Below, piece by piece: positions 21,514 to 21,863 of a stretch of 21,863 nt of DNA. Position numbers and translations under genes: made by a program. The notes beneath the pieces are model-generated. The model did no database searches. It saw only the letters and a program-made list of their open reading frames with translations, and had not been told where the DNA came from. Where the stretch lies: positions 1-21,863 of the forward strand of contig JAZRMU010000014.1 in assembly GCA_045647785.1 (NCBI GenBank). The letters are read 5' to 3'. Positions within the stretch are counted from its first letter, which is position 1, and every line of letters begins with the position of its first letter. This DNA comes from SIG565 sp045647785 (GTDB taxonomy: Bacteria; Bacillota; Clostridia; Oscillospirales; Acutalibacteraceae).

Positions 21514-21863
21514 AGAAGTTTCGACTGAAATAGGCATTTATAGCAAGGTCAATTTTATAAAAAATCATATTTTAAAATGAGCATGGAGGAATATTTTTTT
21601 GATAATGATGAAATCTAATGATATAGTAGAAAGGCGATTTGAAAAATTGTCATAACAAATAGGGCGCACCATCCTGCAAATCCTTCCATGAGGGCTTCAA
21701 AGAAGATAGATTCCTATGTATTATGATGATATAAACGAGGCAGTGAAAGGATTAAATGGATTATTTAGATTTCAAAAGCTGGAAAAATTCGCACTGCATA
21801 GAAATGCGTGCACTTGAATTTTCGCGGGCGGATAGTATATTTATTTTCACAAGATTCGCAATG
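21514..21863. other. Region with no identifiable gene, possibly decayed coding sequence
   Basis: This 350-base stretch has no confident gene. GGAGG at 21585-21589 precedes a TTG at 21599 that opens only 18 codons (MIMMKSNDIVERRFEKLS, stop 21653-21655). An ATG at 21756, after AAAGGA and directly behind an in-frame stop, opens a frame of 36 codons that runs off the window (MDYLDFKSWKNSHCIEMRAL and onward). The opposite strand is also open at the very end in two frames. None of these is a family I recognise. I saw no tRNA, repeat array or att-like core here. Confidence 0.4.

Noticed and set aside
21772..21863. Minus-strand frames open at the right edge, one with a CESC motif
   Set aside because: Only about 30 codons each, overlapping a plus-strand frame with a better ribosome site, and no recognisable family; not enough to call.
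1..21863. tRNA, rRNA, CRISPR array, riboswitch, transposase or integrase
   Set aside because: I looked for cloverleaf-like stems, regular repeats and DDE or tyrosine/serine recombinase motifs and found none I could support.

Overview
The window looks like a chromosomal stretch of an endospore-forming, low- to mid-GC member of the Clostridia, most likely Oscillospiraceae/Ruminococcaceae-like. The evidence is a sporulation block (sigG, a YlmC/YmxH-type gene, spoIVB), Firmicutes housekeeping families (YqeG, rpsU, a CD1247-type protein after efp, a PucR/CdaR-type regulator, ftsEX with an M23 hydrolase), strong AGGAGG ribosome sites and frequent TTG starts. Genus-level placement is inference.

Layout. 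Positions 1-1082 hold the disordered C-terminal tail of an unidentified protein and trmB. A shared bidirectional terminator separates trmB from a convergent P-type ATPase-like gene (minus strand, 1169-3754) whose catalytic motifs are degenerate although its ion-site motifs look intact. From 3850 everything is on the plus strand: rpsU with a consensus promoter; yqeG, an endonuclease-IV-like TIM barrel gene and aroQ (tightly packed); efp with a consensus promoter and a cysteine-rich CD1247-type gene; ispD-ispF; a DUF4830-like protein and rsuA; an orphan MsmX/UgpC-type sugar ABC ATPase with an altered D-loop; a PucR/CdaR-type regulator; then ftsE-ftsX and a secreted coiled-coil M23 peptidase, which together look like a cell-wall hydrolase control module. 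VanZ, AI-2E transporter and coiled-coil genes follow with overlapping ends.

The sporulation block is sigG, ylmC-like and spoIVB (17455-19833). A PadR-type repressor gene and an AT-rich DUF1048-like membrane protein gene follow, behind a promoter embedded in a 16-bp perfect inverted repeat. After them lies a second, truncated copy of the spoIVB 3' end (21367-21513). That copy keeps the usual SGSP active-site sequence, while the intact spoIVB reads SGNS. The last 350 bases carry no gene I can identify.

The observations I rate highest are the pseudo-enzyme-like P-type ATPase, the duplicated spoIVB 3' end bracketing the PadR module, and the repeated placement of terminator-like hairpins directly against the start of the next gene.
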